Below are positions 12,820 through 14,796 of a stretch of 14,796 bases of DNA, piece by piece. The translations under genes were made by a program, and so were the position numbers. How positions within the stretch are numbered: position 1 is the first letter of the stretch; each line of letters opens with the position of its first letter. The notes below the pieces were generated by a model. It saw only the letters and a program-made list of their open reading frames with translations, ran no database searches and was not told the DNA's origin. This stretch comes from Candidatus Zophobacter franzmannii (GTDB lineage Bacteria > Cloacimonadota > Cloacimonadia > Cloacimonadales > JAFGVF01): the NCBI GenBank assembly GCA_030765245.1, contig JAVCCX010000023.1:1-14796 (forward strand), written 5' to 3'.

Positions 12820-14796
12820 ATGAAAAGATTATGTATTCCGGCTCTGTTTTTTTGTGTAGGATTACTCTTAAATGCGATAGTCCCCCCACATCCCTTATAC
12901 AAGGGAGTTATATCTCAAGAGGATAATTCTGTATCAGAAAGATTCGACTTATCTGCTAAAGTAGACCCGGATCCACTTCCAAATCAAATCTTAGTATTCA
13001 GGGTAGATTTCCCTGATAAAGAGTTTGTTTCAGAAGAGCAATATCCTGACAATCTGGTTCATGACTATAGCTATTTTAAGAAACTTATGACACATGTCTC
13101 AGACTATTGGTTTGATGCATCTCATGGTAATTATGAGCTGTATGAAAACATCCGGTTGTATGAGAATGTCATTCGGATGCCTCATAACTATGGTTGGTAT
13201 GGTAATGACGAGACAAACGATGAGAACATGGTTCGATATTTTGAAGACCTTATAGTGCTTACTGATGATGATATAGATTTCTCTCAATATCAAGGCTTTA
13301 TGACCATCTATGCAGGTGCAGGTCAGGAATCAGACATCGATCAGGCTCGTACTGATGAGATTTGGAGTACCTTCCTGAGTAAGAAAGATTTACGCGAGAT
13401 TAATGATCCTGATAACGAGAACTATGAAGGCATTCCTACTAATGATGGGGTCTTTATGAAAGAGCTTGCAGTAGTAGCTGAGCTTGAATTTCAAGACTAC
13501 TTTCCTACTGAGGAACCTGAATCTTTAAGCTATCTCTTTAGTAACTTTGGTGTGACTCTTCATCAGTTTGGTAAGCTTCTTGGTTTACCCACACTTTTTG
13601 ATAATGTCAGTTCTAATGGGCGTTCACAAGGGATTGGCAACTATGGGATTATGGGTAGCGGTTCCTGGAATGGGAATGGCTATATCCCTGCCCTGCCAAG
13701 TGCCTGGAGTAGATACTATCTCGGTTGGGAGAATGCAATTGAACTGAGTGTTGACCAGACTGATGTTCAGATTGACCAGATGTTGAATAAATTCCACATG
13801 AATCCGCTTATGTATAAAGTATCTATCTCAGATACTGAATATTTTTTGATTGAATGTCGAGCCCAGAATCCTGATGGTGATTTCTATAACGGAGTTGCCG
13901 GGTTCTCGTTTGATTTAGTACCGGGTCAACCATATTATCCACCAGACCCGAATAATCCTGATGCACCACTGCAACCACGCTTTGATTTCATGTTGAATAG
14001 CTATAAGAATTGCGATTGGGACATTGCCCTCCCCGGATTGGGAGGACCTGCTGTTGGTACAACCTATCAGGATAATAGCGGGATATTTATCTGGCATATT
14101 GATGAGTTAGTCATCGATGAGTTTTTCACTCCGGATTATGAGAGTAATCATGTAAATGCTATTGCAACCCATAAAGGTGTAGATCTCGAGGAAGCAGATG
14201 GGGTGCAAGATATGGACACATCCCAGATGAATCCGAATATCTATGGTGGACCTTTCGATAGCTTTAGAGCCAATAATAACGACTACTTTGGATTTGACAC
14301 TCACGATGGAGTCCTATCTATTCCAACTGCTGATAGTTATTATGGTGGAGTACCTTTTGAAGTCTATGATATTAGTTCACAGGGCAACACGATGAACTTC
14401 TCAGTAAGGTTCCAATGGAGTCTTTCAACTAATTTCGTTGGGGAGAACACAATTCCTGCGGCTTCTCTTGATTATGACGGTGATGGTGTTAGTGAAATAT
14501 TCTATCCAATGCCTAATGGTTCATATTATCTTTGGCAGGATGAAGAACAGTTTCCTGGTTTTCCAGATTCAGGTGGTTCAGCCATAACAGAGCTTTACTC
14601 ATACGACCCTGATTTCAATAGAATATTAATTCCATATGGAATTAATATTGTATCCCTACTTAGTTTGGAGCTGGGTGCAACGACTACTGTTGATACTCTA
14701 AATGGAGAGCTTAGTGAATTTAAAAAATGGGCAGGTCCACCAGTTGTCACTCCAAATGAGTATATTCTTCCTCTGAACCACACCAATGATAATGGA
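12820..14796 (+). CDS. Secreted M6-peptidase-like protein with degenerate zinc site, 3' end outside window
   Basis: ATG 12820 has GGAGAG just upstream; the frame is open to the window end (659 residues). A signal peptide (MKRLCIPALFFCVGLLLNA) predicts export. The body follows the M6 (immune inhibitor A-like) metallopeptidase pattern: ILVFRVDFPDKEF, FKKLMTHVSDYWFDASHGNY, NYGIMGSGSWNGNGY (274-288, Met-turn region), PSAWSRYYLGW and HKGVDLEEADGVQDMD. At the zinc-binding helix, however, it reads HQFGKLLGLPTLFD (248-261). Relative to the usual HEFGHxLGLPDLYD, the catalytic Glu is Gln249, the second His is Lys252 and the third ligand Asp is Thr258; only His248 remains. Peptidase activity is therefore unlikely. 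After the M6-like part comes a DYDGDG calcium-binding-like loop (551-556) opening an FG-GAP-like region. A binding, scaffold or surface role is inferred. Confidence 0.85.
   Translation, partial: MKRLCIPALFFCVGLLLNAIVPPHPLYKGVISQEDNSVSERFDLSAKVDPDPLPNQILVFRVDFPDKEFVSEEQYPDNLVHDYSYFKKLMTHVSDYWFDASHGNYELYENIRLYENVIRMPHNYGWYGNDETNDENMVRYFEDLIVLTDDDIDFSQYQGFMTIYAGAGQESDIDQARTDEIWSTFLSKKDLREINDPDNENYEGIPTNDGVFMKELAVVAELEFQDYFPTEEPESLSYLFSNFGVTLHQFGKLLGLPTLFDNVSSNGRSQGIGNYGIMGSGSWNGNGYIPALPSAWSRYYLGWENAIELSVDQTDVQIDQMLNKFHMNPLMYKVSISDTEYFLIECRAQNPDGDFYNGVAGFSFDLVPGQPYYPPDPNNPDAPLQPRFDFMLNSYKNCDWDIALPGLGGPAVGTTYQDNSGIFIWHIDELVIDEFFTPDYESNHVNAIATHKGVDLEEADGVQDMDTSQMNPNIYGGPFDSFRANNNDYFGFDTHDGVLSIPTADSYYGGVPFEVYDISSQGNTMNFSVRFQWSLSTNFVGENTIPAASLDYDGDGVSEIFYPMPNGSYYLWQDEEQFPGFPDSGGSAITELYSYDPDFNRILIPYGINIVSLLSLELGATTTVDTLNGELSEFKKWAGPPVVTPNEYILPLNHTNDNG

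Overview
The window is AT-rich bacterial DNA carrying six complete housekeeping or transport genes, one small nuclease gene set among repeats, and two large secreted-protein genes cut by the window edges. Both edge genes start with signal peptides and consist of beta-rich extracellular modules (CARDB-like, carboxypeptidase-regulatory-like, fibronectin-III-like, M6-peptidase-like, FG-GAP-like). That style, a cytoplasmic TPR histidine kinase, and the promoter and repeat types suggest a Gram-negative of the Fibrobacteres-Chlorobi-Bacteroidetes group; Candidatus Cloacimonadota is my best guess. This is inference, because no rRNA or marker gene is present.

Layout. 1-2610 (-): 5' part of a multidomain surface protein with a good promoter at 2664-2691. 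2965-6373 (+): an AEC-family permease followed by a compact metal ABC importer of znuA, znuC, znuB order (lipoprotein, ATPase, permease). 6312-9497 (-): a CCA-adding-type nucleotidyltransferase with an HD domain (TTG start, own promoter) followed after 24 bp by a soluble TPR histidine kinase; the kinase 3' end overlaps the znuB 3' end by 62 bp. 9642-11354 (+): an AsmA-like protein, closed by a hairpin terminator at 11387-11421. 12820-14796 (+): 5' part of an M6-like protein.

11422-12819 is the accessory part and the most interesting stretch. It holds a chain of at least seven short perfect hairpins with unrelated stem sequences (11527-11815), and a DUF559 (Vsr-like, PD-(D/E)XK) nuclease gene (12015-12488) bracketed by copies of a roughly 50-bp repeat. 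Full copies upstream of the gene lie in one orientation and the downstream tandem array in the other. Each intact unit can fold into two adjacent hairpins. One has an arm sequence that differs from copy to copy but stays self-complementary; the other is a G/C-rich stem with at least one compensatory change. One repeat copy is read through as the N-terminal extension of the nuclease. This looks like a nuclease-linked hairpin-repeat module, analogous in layout (not in protein family) to REP/RAYT systems.

The second notable point is that the M6-like protein at the right edge has lost most of its zinc-site residues (HQFGK and a Thr in place of HExxH and Asp), so it is probably a non-catalytic pseudopeptidase.
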